Positions 1-5,551 of a stretch of DNA of 12,978 bases are shown one piece after another. The DNA is from JBKHJZ01 sp046537875 (GTDB taxonomy: Bacteria; Actinomycetota; Acidimicrobiia; Acidimicrobiales; VFJN01). The stretch covers positions 1 to 12,978 of the forward strand of contig JBKHJZ010000090.1 of assembly GCA_046537875.1 (NCBI GenBank), read 5' to 3'. Position 1 is the stretch's first letter; each line of letters starts with the position of its first letter. Position numbers and translations under genes: made by a program. A model generated the notes under the pieces. It saw only the letters and a list, made by a program, of their open reading frames with translations, was not told the origin of the DNA and made no database searches.

Positions 1-25
1 GCTACCCGGCCGGCCGGACCGCTCC

Positions 26-144
26 GGATGTGGTCGGCCGCCGGGAGGCGAGTGGCGGGGTCGGACCCCCGGGATGTGGTCGGCCGCCGGGAGGCGGGTG
101 GTGGGGTCCGTGGGACCCCCGGGATGTGGTCGGCCGCCGGGAGG
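26..144. repeat. Three-copy tandem repeat with small hairpins
   Basis: A 23-bp unit beginning GGATGTGG and ending CGCCGGGAGG occurs identically at 26-48, 72-94 and 122-144, so the period is 46 then 50 bp. The spacers are not identical but both fold: GGGGT/ACCCC around CGG at 57-69, and a 7-bp GGGGTCC/GGACCCC stem with loop GTG at 103-119. The spacer changed length while keeping a stem, which suggests structure matters. The array lies just beyond the stop codon of the leftward oxidoreductase gene, so it could act in transcription termination or mRNA 3'-end protection. There is no T-tract, and whether it continues beyond the window start is unknown. Confidence 0.75.
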
Positions 145-165
145 TCGGCGGCGGGTCGGCCGATC

Positions 166-639
166 TCAGGAGCCGGCGTCGGCGAGCGCGAACACCGGGT
201 GCCGGGGGGCGATCGCCAGCAGCTCCTCGTCGCTGGAGTCGGCGTCGACGCCGTCGAAGAACACGCCCACCTCGGCCTTCCATCGGCGGAGGTAGGCGCG
301 CAGGATCCCCGGCTTCTCGGCGTCGGGGAGCTCGGTGGCGACGTGGTGCGTGCGCCGGCGGCCGAGGAGGAGGTCGAGCCGGCCGTCGTTGGCCCGCACG
401 TTGCGCACCCACTGGGTGTTTCCCCGGGGCGACACCAGGTAGCTGCTCCCGTCGACGGTCAGCAGGTTCACGGGCACGCGGCGGGGTTCGCCCGTGCGGC
501 GGCCGGGCACCTCGAGCACGCGGCTGCCCCAGACGCTCACGCCGGCACGGGTGAGGCCGGCGACGGCACGATTGAACACGTTGCGGGTGAACCATCCGGG
601 GGCGCGGTAGTGGGTGGCGGGCCCGGAATCGCTGGGCAC
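166..639 (-). CDS. Nitroreductase-family deazaflavin-dependent (F420-type) oxidoreductase
   Basis: A 157-residue protein of the DUF385/Ddn-like split-barrel family, whose members bind F420 (sometimes other flavins) and reduce diverse substrates in the cytoplasm. The family pattern is visible: an N-terminal helix with FTRNVFNRAVAGL (about 17-29), then LEVPGRRTGEPRRVPVNLL (about 42-60), then the YLVSPRGNTQWVRNVRAN segment (about 67-84), which matches the family's GG/G-x-x-x-HPxWYxNLRAN region. Here Gln-Trp replaces the more usual Pro-Ala-Trp. The length is normal for the family. I chose the GTG at 639 because AAGGAGG sits 5 nt upstream of it. The same frame stays open to an ATG at 993, but the added 118 residues are Arg-rich and show no family similarity. 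It is divergent from the LuxR-type gene. A promoter-like element at 1003-1048 points toward it and would give a leader of about 350 nt. The substrate cannot be inferred. Confidence 0.85.
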   Translation of the reverse strand: MPSDSGPATHYRAPGWFTRNVFNRAVAGLTRAGVSVWGSRVLEVPGRRTGEPRRVPVNLLTVDGSSYLVSPRGNTQWVRNVRANDGRLDLLLGRRRTHHVATELPDAEKPGILRAYLRRWKAEVGVFFDGVDADSSDEELLAIAPRHPVFALADAGS

Positions 640-881
640 GGGAACCTCCTTCACGGGCGGGCGGGTGGCCGGGACGCGACCCGCGGGGCTCCCAGTGTGA
701 GCCTGGCGGGTCCACCCCGTCGAACGTCCGGGCGTTGGACGCCGCACCGCACGCGCGGGTCGCGCCCGGTGCGTCCGGCGGGTGCCGGCCCGGCCGTCGT
801 GCCGGGGGTCGGCGGCGGCGGACCCGTCCGGGAGCGGGGAGCGCCGTCGATGAGCGGGGAGAAGCCATCGCCGGTGCAACG

Positions 882-938
882 GCCGGCAGGTGCGACCGGA
901 GGGTCCCGCCCAACCCTCCGATCGCGCCACCTGTCGGC
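882..938. other. Long imperfect stem-loop in the divergent intergenic region
   Basis: Outer arms GCCGGCAGGTG (882-892) and CACCTGTCGGC (928-938) are complementary at 10 of 11 positions. Inside them a perfect 8-bp stem, CGGAGGGT (897-904) with ACCCTCCG (913-920), closes an 8-nt loop. CGA/TCG can pair between the two stems, leaving a small bulge. No T-tract follows on either strand, so it is a poor intrinsic terminator. If the leftward promoter-like element at 1003-1048 is used, this structure lies 60-115 nt into the leader of the oxidoreductase mRNA. It matches no riboswitch class I recognise. Confidence 0.55.
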
Positions 939-1002
939 ACGTCCGCCTGCCGCCGGGGCCGCGCCGCCGCTGGTGACGTCCGCCGCGACCCATCAGGCAG
1001 GC

Positions 1003-1048
1003 ACGGTACGCACCGGTGCCGGGGAAGCGGATCAGTAGCTCCTACGTA
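1003..1048 (-). promoter_or_regulatory. Leftward promoter-like element with GTAG-N3-CTAC inverted repeat
   Basis: Read on the minus strand from 1048, the sequence is TACGTAGGAGCTACTGA, then 23 nt, then the -10-like hexamer TACCGT (1008-1003) followed by GCC. The core GTAG-GAG-CTAC is a perfect inverted repeat with a 3-nt spacer, suiting a dimeric helix-turn-helix regulator. Its centre is about 44 bp before the expected transcription start, where class II activators bind. Nearly the same arrangement recurs at 3863-3907 on the other side of the LuxR-type gene. It points toward the oxidoreductase gene ending at 166. That the neighbouring LuxR-type protein binds here is inference. Confidence 0.55.
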
Positions 1049-1206
1049 TTCCTGCAGCCGCCGCCGGGTCCGGGTGCTGCCGCCGCCGGCGTGACCGCCG
1101 GGGGACCTACCACGAGCGGCGCGCTCCCAACCGCCCGTCATCACGGGCTTCGGGGCCGGCGGCGCCGGTCGCCGACCGTCACGGAGGAGGGCGGCCGGTG
1201 GTTGGG

Positions 1207-1212
1207 TACGCT
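1207..1212 (+). promoter_or_regulatory. Possible -10 hexamer of a leaderless LuxR-type mRNA
   Basis: TACGCT fits the actinobacterial TANNNT -10 pattern and ends 8 nt before the GTG at 1221, so the transcript could begin at or next to the start codon. No Shine-Dalgarno is placed for that GTG: the GGAGGAGG at 1183-1190 suits an out-of-frame GTG at 1198 instead. No convincing -35 is visible. Confidence 0.35.
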
Positions 1213-1220
1213 CACCGGCC

Positions 1221-3869
1221 GTGGTCGGACGGTGGCCCCTCGTCGGGCGCGACGACGAGCTCGCCGAGGTGCGCCGCATCCTCGCCGCGGAGCGGGGACC
1301 GAGGGGCGTCGCCGTGTTCGGCGAGCCCGGGGTCGGCAAGAGCCGACTCGTCGCCGAGGCGGTGGGTGCCTGGGTGGGCGCCGGGGGCGCCGCCGAATGG
1401 GTGCGTGCGACCGAGGCTGCGAAGCAGATCCCCCTCGGGTCGCTCGCCCACCTGGTCACGCCTGGCGACGACGTCCACCAGCAGGACGACCTCCTCCACG
1501 CGACCGCCGCCCGGCTCCGCGAGCGGGCCGCGACCGGCAGGTTGCTGCTGGCGGTCGACGACGCGCACCTCCTCGACGAGGCGTCGGTCGCCCTGTTGCA
1601 CCTGGTGGTCACCCAGTCGCCGCTCCGCGTGCTGATCAGCGTCCGCGCCGGCGAGCCGGAGCCCAACGGGCTGGTCGGGCTGTGGAAGGACGAGCTCCTG
1701 GTCCGGTTGGATCTCGGCCCGCTCACCCGGGACGCCACGGAGCAACTGGTGATCGTGGGGTTGGGCGAGGGTGTGCCGGCGTCCCTCGTCCACCGGATCT
1801 GGGAGTTGAGCCGCGGCAACGTGCTGTTCATCCGCGAGCTGGTGAGGGCCGCGGTCGAGCGCCGGGCGGCGGGCGGCGGTGGTCGCCGTGTCGCCCTCCC
1901 GCCCGAGGGGTCGCCGGAGCGGTTGCGTCAGCTCGTCGACGAGAGACTGCGGCTCCTCGAGCCCCGGTGGCGATCGGCGCTCGAGGTCATCGCCGTCGGC
2001 GAGCAGGTGCCGCTGGCCGCGGCCGAGCGGCTCGCCGAACCGGCCGACCTGGAGGCGCTGGAGCAGCGGGGCCTGATCGAGGTCGTGGACGCGGGCGGTG
2101 CCGAGGTGGTGCAGGTTGCGCATCCGCTGTACGGCGACGTGCTCGCCGGGTCGCTGCCACGCCTCCGCCGGCGGGCACTGCTGCGCGACCTCGTCCGGGC
2201 GGTCGCCCCGCTGGAGCTCTTCCACCCGCTGCGGCGCGCCACGTGGCAGCTCGAGTCCGGGGCGCCGGGCGATCCTGCGGAGCTGCTCGGCCTGGCGCGC
2301 GAAGCCCTCGCCCGGCTCGACCATCGTCTCGCCGAGCGGTTGGCGCTCGCGGCCGGGGGAACGAGTCGCGCCGATGCCGGGCTCGTCCTCGGTGAGGCGC
2401 TCGCCGGCCAGGGCCGGATCGAGGAGTCGGAGGCGGCGCTGGCCGAGCTGCGCGCCGTCGATCCCGAGCAGACGGCCCGGGTGGCCATCAACCGGGCCAG
2501 CAACCTGTTCCTCCGCCTCGACCGGTCGGCCGACGCCTACGCCGTGCTGCAGGCGGCCGACGACGACCTCGCCGACCATCCCCGGTGGCGGGCCGAGTGC
2601 CGCTCGGTGCTGGCACAGATGCTCATGTTCTCGCTCCGCCTGCCGGACGCCGGCGACGTTGCCGACGAGCTGCTCGCCGATCCGGCCACCCCCGAGCCCG
2701 CCCGCGTGCGGGCGGTGAGCGTGGCGGTGACCGTCCGGGGTGCGCGTGGCCGTCCCGACGAGAGCCTCGGCCTGCTCGACGACGAGGTGCACGCGGCCGC
2801 CCGCCGCCACCGGCGAGAGGTGCCCTACGGCGACATCCAGCTGCGGATGGCCCGGTTCCAGGCCCTCTACTGGGCGGGCCGGGTGCGTGACCTCGATGCG
2901 TACACCGCCGACAACCTCGGCCTCGACGTCGAGCACTCGTCGCCGTCGCTGCGCGGGATCCTCGCCGGGTTCCGGGGCGGTGCCCTGCTGGTCCGCGGGC
3001 GGGCGGGCGCCGCCCTCGCCGAGTTCCAGCGGTCGTCGCGGGCGCTCGCCGAGAACGACTGGTTCGGCCAGCGCGCGCTGGTGGAGGCGATGCGGGCGCG
3101 GGCGGCGGTGTTCGCCGGAGAGCTCGACCTCGCCGACGAGGCGATCGCCGCCGCCGACGCCAGCTATGCGACCGACATGCTCCGCAGCGCCCGGGTGCTG
3201 CCGTACATCGAGCTGTCGCGGGCCTGGGTGCTGGCCGCGTACGGACGGGTCGCCGATGCCGCGCAGCAGTGCCTCGCGCTCGCGACCGCGATGGAGCACG
3301 TCGCCCGGCCCTTGGCGGTGGAGGCGCTGCACGCCGCGGTCCGCCTCGGCCGGGCCGCCGACGCCGTGGCTCCGCTGGAGCGCCAGGCGGGCGAGATGGA
3401 CGGCCCGTTCGTCCCGATCGCCACGCGTCACGCCCGGGCGCTGGCCGACGACGATCCCGGGCGCCTCGCCGCGGTGGCCGCCGAGCTCGAGAAGCTGGGG
3501 GCGGACCTGCTGGCTGCGGAGGCCAACCGGTCCGCGGCGAACGCCTACCGGCGCGCCGGACGGGGCGCCTCGGCCTCCACCGCGGCGCACCGCGTCGACG
3601 AGCTGCTCGACCGCTGCGGCCATCCCCGCTCGCCGGCGCTCGAACCGCTGCAGCCCCTGGGAGAGGAGCTCACCGACCGGGAGCGTGAGGTCGCCCAGCT
3701 GGCGGCTCGCGGCCGCACCAGCCCCGAGATCGCCGCCGACCTCTACGTGTCGGTGCGGACGGTCGACACCCACCTCCACCGGATCTACCGGAAGCTGATG
3801 ATCGAGGGCCGGCACCAGCTGGCCGACGCGCTCGGCATCACCTCGGGCCCCGCCGGCCGCCGTACGTAG
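1221..3869 (+). CDS. LAL-family LuxR transcriptional regulator with N-terminal ATPase
   Basis: An 882-residue cytoplasmic transcription factor of the large ATP-binding LuxR (LAL/MalT-like) class. Residues 5-20 (WPLVGRDDELAEVRR) are the usual entry into the AAA/STAND ATPase. Walker A is GEPGVGKS at 34-41 and Walker B is LLLAVDDAHLLD at 108-119. The middle, roughly 300-800, is Ala/Leu/Arg-rich helical sequence consistent with TPR-like sensor repeats. The C-terminus carries a LuxR/GerE helix-turn-helix at about 817-874 (LTDREREVAQLAARGRTSPE, then IAADLYVSVRTVDTHLHRIY), with the recognition helix around SVRTVDTHLHRIYRKL. Length and order are typical, and no signal or membrane segment is seen. GTG 1221 is the first start that keeps the VGRDDEL motif in frame; no other in-frame start is available upstream. 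Similar promoter-like elements flank the gene, one toward the oxidoreductase and one toward the acidic gene. The inducer is unknown. Confidence 0.93.
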   Translation: MVGRWPLVGRDDELAEVRRILAAERGPRGVAVFGEPGVGKSRLVAEAVGAWVGAGGAAEWVRATEAAKQIPLGSLAHLVTPGDDVHQQDDLLHATAARLRERAATGRLLLAVDDAHLLDEASVALLHLVVTQSPLRVLISVRAGEPEPNGLVGLWKDELLVRLDLGPLTRDATEQLVIVGLGEGVPASLVHRIWELSRGNVLFIRELVRAAVERRAAGGGGRRVALPPEGSPERLRQLVDERLRLLEPRWRSALEVIAVGEQVPLAAAERLAEPADLEALEQRGLIEVVDAGGAEVVQVAHPLYGDVLAGSLPRLRRRALLRDLVRAVAPLELFHPLRRATWQLESGAPGDPAELLGLAREALARLDHRLAERLALAAGGTSRADAGLVLGEALAGQGRIEESEAALAELRAVDPEQTARVAINRASNLFLRLDRSADAYAVLQAADDDLADHPRWRAECRSVLAQMLMFSLRLPDAGDVADELLADPATPEPARVRAVSVAVTVRGARGRPDESLGLLDDEVHAAARRHRREVPYGDIQLRMARFQALYWAGRVRDLDAYTADNLGLDVEHSSPSLRGILAGFRGGALLVRGRAGAALAEFQRSSRALAENDWFGQRALVEAMRARAAVFAGELDLADEAIAAADASYATDMLRSARVLPYIELSRAWVLAAYGRVADAAQQCLALATAMEHVARPLAVEALHAAVRLGRAADAVAPLERQAGEMDGPFVPIATRHARALADDDPGRLAAVAAELEKLGADLLAAEANRSAANAYRRAGRGASASTAAHRVDELLDRCGHPRSPALEPLQPLGEELTDREREVAQLAARGRTSPEIAADLYVSVRTVDTHLHRIYRKLMIEGRHQLADALGITSGPAGRRT

Positions 3870-3907
3870 CGACTACTGACGCCGTCGGGCGGCCGTCTCG
3901 GTACCGT
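3863..3907 (+). promoter_or_regulatory. Rightward promoter-like element with GTAG-N3-CTAC inverted repeat
   Basis: TACGTAGCGACTACTGA (3863-3879), then 22 nt, then the -10-like TACCGT (3902-3907) and GCC. The GTAG and CTAC arms are separated by CGA. It overlaps the last codons and stop of the LuxR-type gene. The -10 hexamer ends 6 nt before the GTG of the next gene, giving a probable leaderless mRNA, and the inverted repeat is centred about 43 bp before that start. The 17-bp upstream part matches the minus-strand element at 1032-1048 at 14 of 17 positions; the three differences are confined to the spacer. Confidence 0.6.
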
Positions 3908-3913
3908 GCCCCC

Positions 3914-4240
3914 GTGGGCGAGAGTGACCTGGAGCGGCACCTCGCCGCCGGGGCCGGTGCCCCCGCCGACCCCGACGACGTCGGAGAGCCGGGATCAGCC
4001 GCGCCCGAACCCGGGACGGGTGGATCGCCCGACGAACCGGCCGGGTCCGCGACGCGGGCGGGCTCGCCGGCGCGCCCGGTCGCGGACAGAGATCTCGTCG
4101 AGGCCCTGGCCGACTTCGTGCAGGACCTGGTCGAGGGCGACGAGAGCGGTGGGACCGAGCCGCCCTCCGGTGACGAGCTCCGCGGCGACGGCGATCGGCC
4201 CACCGGCGAGGAGACGGCCGGCACCACCGGCGCGTGCTGA
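3914..4240 (+). CDS. Small acidic hypothetical protein
   Basis: A 108-residue protein I do not recognise. Residues 1-55 and 80-108 are Gly/Ala/Pro/Asp/Glu-rich and probably disordered. Between them VADRDLVEALADFVQDLVEG (about 56-75) looks like an amphipathic helix and could be a binding segment. It is strongly acidic overall, with no signal peptide, membrane span or cysteine pair. The GTG at 3914 has no Shine-Dalgarno, but a -10-like hexamer ends 6 nt upstream, as expected for leaderless initiation. Third codon positions are mostly G or C, as in its neighbours. It follows the LuxR-type gene by 44 bp and converges on the CsaA-like gene. Its reality rests mainly on the promoter match and codon pattern. 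Confidence 0.55.
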   Translation: MGESDLERHLAAGAGAPADPDDVGEPGSAAPEPGTGGSPDEPAGSATRAGSPARPVADRDLVEALADFVQDLVEGDESGGTEPPSGDELRGDGDRPTGEETAGTTGAC

Positions 4241-4251
4241 GAGGCCGAGCG

Positions 4252-4276
4252 GATGCGTCCCACTCCGGGACGCGTC
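4252..4276. terminator. Hairpin between convergent genes
   Basis: GATGCGTCCC (4252-4261) pairs with GGGACGCGTC (4267-4276) around a 5-nt loop ACTCC, giving ten pairs including one G-T. It lies 12 bp after the acidic gene's stop, and its right arm overlaps the last codon and stop of the CsaA-like gene on the other strand. It could serve as a bidirectional terminator. No T-tract is present. Confidence 0.5.
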
Positions 4277-4670
4277 AGGCGATGGGGGCGCCGGGCTCGA
4301 CGCCGTCCGGCACCTCCAGCAGCCGGACCGTGCCGTCGGGGTCGAGCGCCCCGAGCACCAGGAACTCGCTCGTGAACCCGGCGATGCGCTTGCGTCCGAG
4401 GTTGATGGCTCCGACCACCATGCGCCCCAGCAGCTCGTCGGCCGAGTAGTTCGCCACCTGCGCGCTGGTGCGCAGCTCGCCCACCACCGGCCCGAAGTCG
4501 ACGGTCAGTTTCCACGACGGCTTGCGCGCCTCGGGGAACGGGTCGACCGCGGTCACCCGCCCGGCTCGCATGTCGAGCGCGACGAATCCCTCGGCCCCGA
4601 TGTCAGGCTTCCGCCCGAGGCGCTCGGGAGCGTAGGGCAGGGCGTCAGGATCGATCTCGTGCGGTGCCAT
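4275..4670 (-). CDS. csaA: CsaA-like tRNA-binding-domain protein
   Basis: A 131-residue protein with one OB-fold tRNA-binding domain, as in bacterial CsaA (a proposed chaperone or export-associated protein) and in the C-terminal parts of some aminoacyl-tRNA synthetases. Family sequence is clear: FVALDMRAGRVTAVDPFPEA (about 29-48), RKPSWKLTVDFGPVVG (49-64), RTSAQVANYSADELLGRMVV (67-86), then a C-terminal strand TSEFLVLGALDPDGTVRLLE (100-119). CsaA proteins are usually nearer 110 residues; here about 25 extra N-terminal residues precede the domain. The ATG at 4670 is the most likely start, though no good Shine-Dalgarno is visible and a perfect hairpin lies 12 nt upstream. It converges on the acidic gene and is divergent from the HU gene. 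RNA binding is known for the family; the cellular role here is uncertain. Confidence 0.88.
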   Translation of the reverse strand: MAPHEIDPDALPYAPERLGRKPDIGAEGFVALDMRAGRVTAVDPFPEARKPSWKLTVDFGPVVGELRTSAQVANYSADELLGRMVVGAINLGRKRIAGFTSEFLVLGALDPDGTVRLLEVPDGVEPGAPIA

Positions 4671-4681
4671 GGGCCCATGCT

Positions 4682-4702
4682 GCCCGCTCGCTGCGAGCGG
4701 GC
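4682..4702. other. Perfect 9-bp hairpin just upstream of the csaA-like start
   Basis: GCCCGCTCG (4682-4690) and CGAGCGGGC (4694-4702) are exact complements around a 3-nt loop. On the minus strand the structure ends 11 nt before the ATG at 4670. In mRNA it would occlude or replace a normal ribosome-binding region, so it could be a translational control element or a protein-binding site. The sequence does not tell which. Confidence 0.5.
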
Positions 4703-4764
4703 GAGCACGGCGGGCTCGGGCACGTGTGGCCGCCTCTCGACGGCCTCGCGCGGTCGAAGCGACG

Positions 4765-4915
4765 CGTTCCGGCGCAGAATTGCTGCAAATTCGGGCGGTC
4801 CACGCGCACAAAGTGATGCATTCCTGGGAAGAAGTCGTAAAGATTGGCGCAGCATCAGCGTGTCGTCGGTTGGAGTCGAGGACACGGTGCACCCGCCCCG
4901 AGCGAGGAGGAACCC
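4765..4915. promoter_or_regulatory. AT-richer divergent promoter region of csaA-like and HU genes
   Basis: This is one of the few AT-richer patches in the window and separates two divergent genes, so promoters are expected. Visible elements are the inverted repeat GAATT-N6-AATTC at 4777-4792 (with TTGC-T-GCAA nested in it), TTCC-TG-GGAA at 4821-4830, distant arms TGATGC (4814-4819) and GCATCA (4852-4857), and TAAAGAT at 4838-4844 as a weak rightward -10 candidate. I could not place a convincing -35 or a leftward promoter. The ribosome-binding site GAGGAGG (4904-4910) precedes the HU start. Confidence 0.45.
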
Positions 4916-5428
4916 GTGAACCGTCGTGATCTGGTCAACGCGGTGGCCACCCAGACCGGTGTCGAGAGGAGGGAGGTCGACACCGTTCTCAGGGGGTTCA
5001 CCGATGTCGTCACCAACGTCGTGTCGAAGGGCGAGCCCGTGGCGATCTCCGGCTTCGCCAAGTTCACCAAGGTGGATCGCCCGGCCCGCATGGGCAGGAA
5101 CCCGCAGACCCAGGAGCCGGTGAGGATCAAGGCGTCGAAGAAGGCGCGCATCACCCCGCTCAAGGGCTTCAAGGAGGCGGTCGTCAAGCCGAGCAAGGCG
5201 CCCAGGCTCCAGCGGGGTGTGTGGCCTCCCGCGCCGGCGCCGGCGAAGAAGGCCGCGGCCAAGAAGACCACGGCCAAGAAGACCACGGCCAAGAAGACAG
5301 CGGGGAAGAAGGCCCCCACGAAGAAGGCGGCAGCGAAGAAGACCACGGCGCGGGGCGCAGCGAAGCGGGGTCCCGCCAAGAAGGGCGCCGCCAGGAGGAC
5401 CACGGCGCGCAGGTCGGCGAGTCGCTGA
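4916..5428 (+). CDS. hup: HU-family nucleoid protein with Lys/Ala-rich C-terminal tail
   Basis: A 170-residue DNA-binding protein that would bend and compact DNA as a dimer. Residues 1-90 form the HU domain: MNRRDLVNAVATQTGVERRE, then VDTVLRGFTDVVTNVVSKGE, then the beta-arm with GFAKFTKVDRPARMGRNPQT (46-65), including the RNP tip at 61-63 whose proline intercalates in DNA. Residues 91-170 form a basic low-complexity tail (PAKK, KKTTA, KKAPTKK repeats), as in mycobacterial HupB; such tails add nonspecific DNA binding. Part of the tail is encoded by exact 15-bp direct repeats at 5261-5290, with a near copy at 5336-5350. GTG 4916 is preceded by GAGGAGG at 5-nt spacing. A TTG at 4844 would add 24 residues unlike any HU. 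It is probably monocistronic, with terminator-like repeats after it. Confidence 0.95.
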   Translation: MNRRDLVNAVATQTGVERREVDTVLRGFTDVVTNVVSKGEPVAISGFAKFTKVDRPARMGRNPQTQEPVRIKASKKARITPLKGFKEAVVKPSKAPRLQRGVWPPAPAPAKKAAAKKTTAKKTTAKKTAGKKAPTKKAAAKKTTARGAAKRGPAKKGAARRTTARRSASR

Positions 5429-5449
5429 CGCGCGCACCGGCGTGGGGAC

Positions 5450-5509
5450 GTCGGGCCGACATCCCCGGCGTCGGGCCGATTTTCCCGGCGGTGGGCCGGC
5501 TTTTCCGGT
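5450..5509 (+). repeat. Three 20-bp tandem repeats forming terminator-like hairpins
   Basis: Units at 5450-5469, 5470-5489 and 5490-5509 share GTCGGGCCG-N-n-TCCCCGGC-like sequence; the third is more diverged. The junctions fold: CGGC/GCCG around GTCGG (5466-5478) followed by ATTTTC, and CCGGC/GCCGG around GGTGG (5485-5499) followed by CTTTTCC. Short T-runs after GC stems make this a likely tandem intrinsic terminator for the HU gene, 21 bp after its stop. It also lies within 45-100 bp of the ECF sigma start, so a regulatory role there is possible. Confidence 0.6.
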
Positions 5510-5551
5510 TCGCGCCTACACATCGCGTGCCTCCCGGGCGTTCTTGGGGCA

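Larger units (their letters stand above)
640..1220. other. Divergent intergenic region without a supported gene
   Basis: This 581-bp stretch separates the leftward oxidoreductase gene from the rightward LuxR-type gene. Open frames cross it on both strands, but they are Arg/Pro/Gly-rich, lack recognisable domains, and look like products of high GC content. It holds a long imperfect stem-loop (882-938), a leftward promoter-like element (1003-1048) and a possible rightward -10 hexamer (1207-1212). The short AT-richer patch around 1031-1053 stands out from its surroundings. Confidence 0.6.

Noticed and set aside
26..144. CRISPR-like array
   Set aside because: There are only three units, the spacers are 23-27 bp and similar to each other, and no cas gene is present.
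640..993. N-terminal extension of the deazaflavin oxidoreductase to an ATG at 993
   Set aside because: The extra 118 residues are Arg-rich without family similarity, and a strong AAGGAGG marks the GTG at 639. The -10-like TACCGT 9 nt before the ATG keeps a small doubt.
28..1038. Long plus-strand open frame across the oxidoreductase gene
   Set aside because: It runs through the tandem repeats and antisense to the oxidoreductase, and its product has no recognisable domain.
1198..1635. GTG at 1198 with a good GGAGGAGG upstream
   Set aside because: It is in a different frame from the LuxR-type protein and gives a Ser/Arg-rich product that overlaps the ATPase domain.
1212..3815. An 867-codon open frame on the minus strand
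   Set aside because: It is antisense to the LuxR-type gene, which has clear Walker and HTH motifs. The minus-strand translation is His/Gly/Arg/Pro-rich with no domain, a common artefact of high GC third positions.
4844..4915. TTG start adding 24 residues to the HU protein
   Set aside because: HU proteins begin directly with the MNRRDLV-type sequence, and GTG 4916 has a well-spaced ribosome-binding site.
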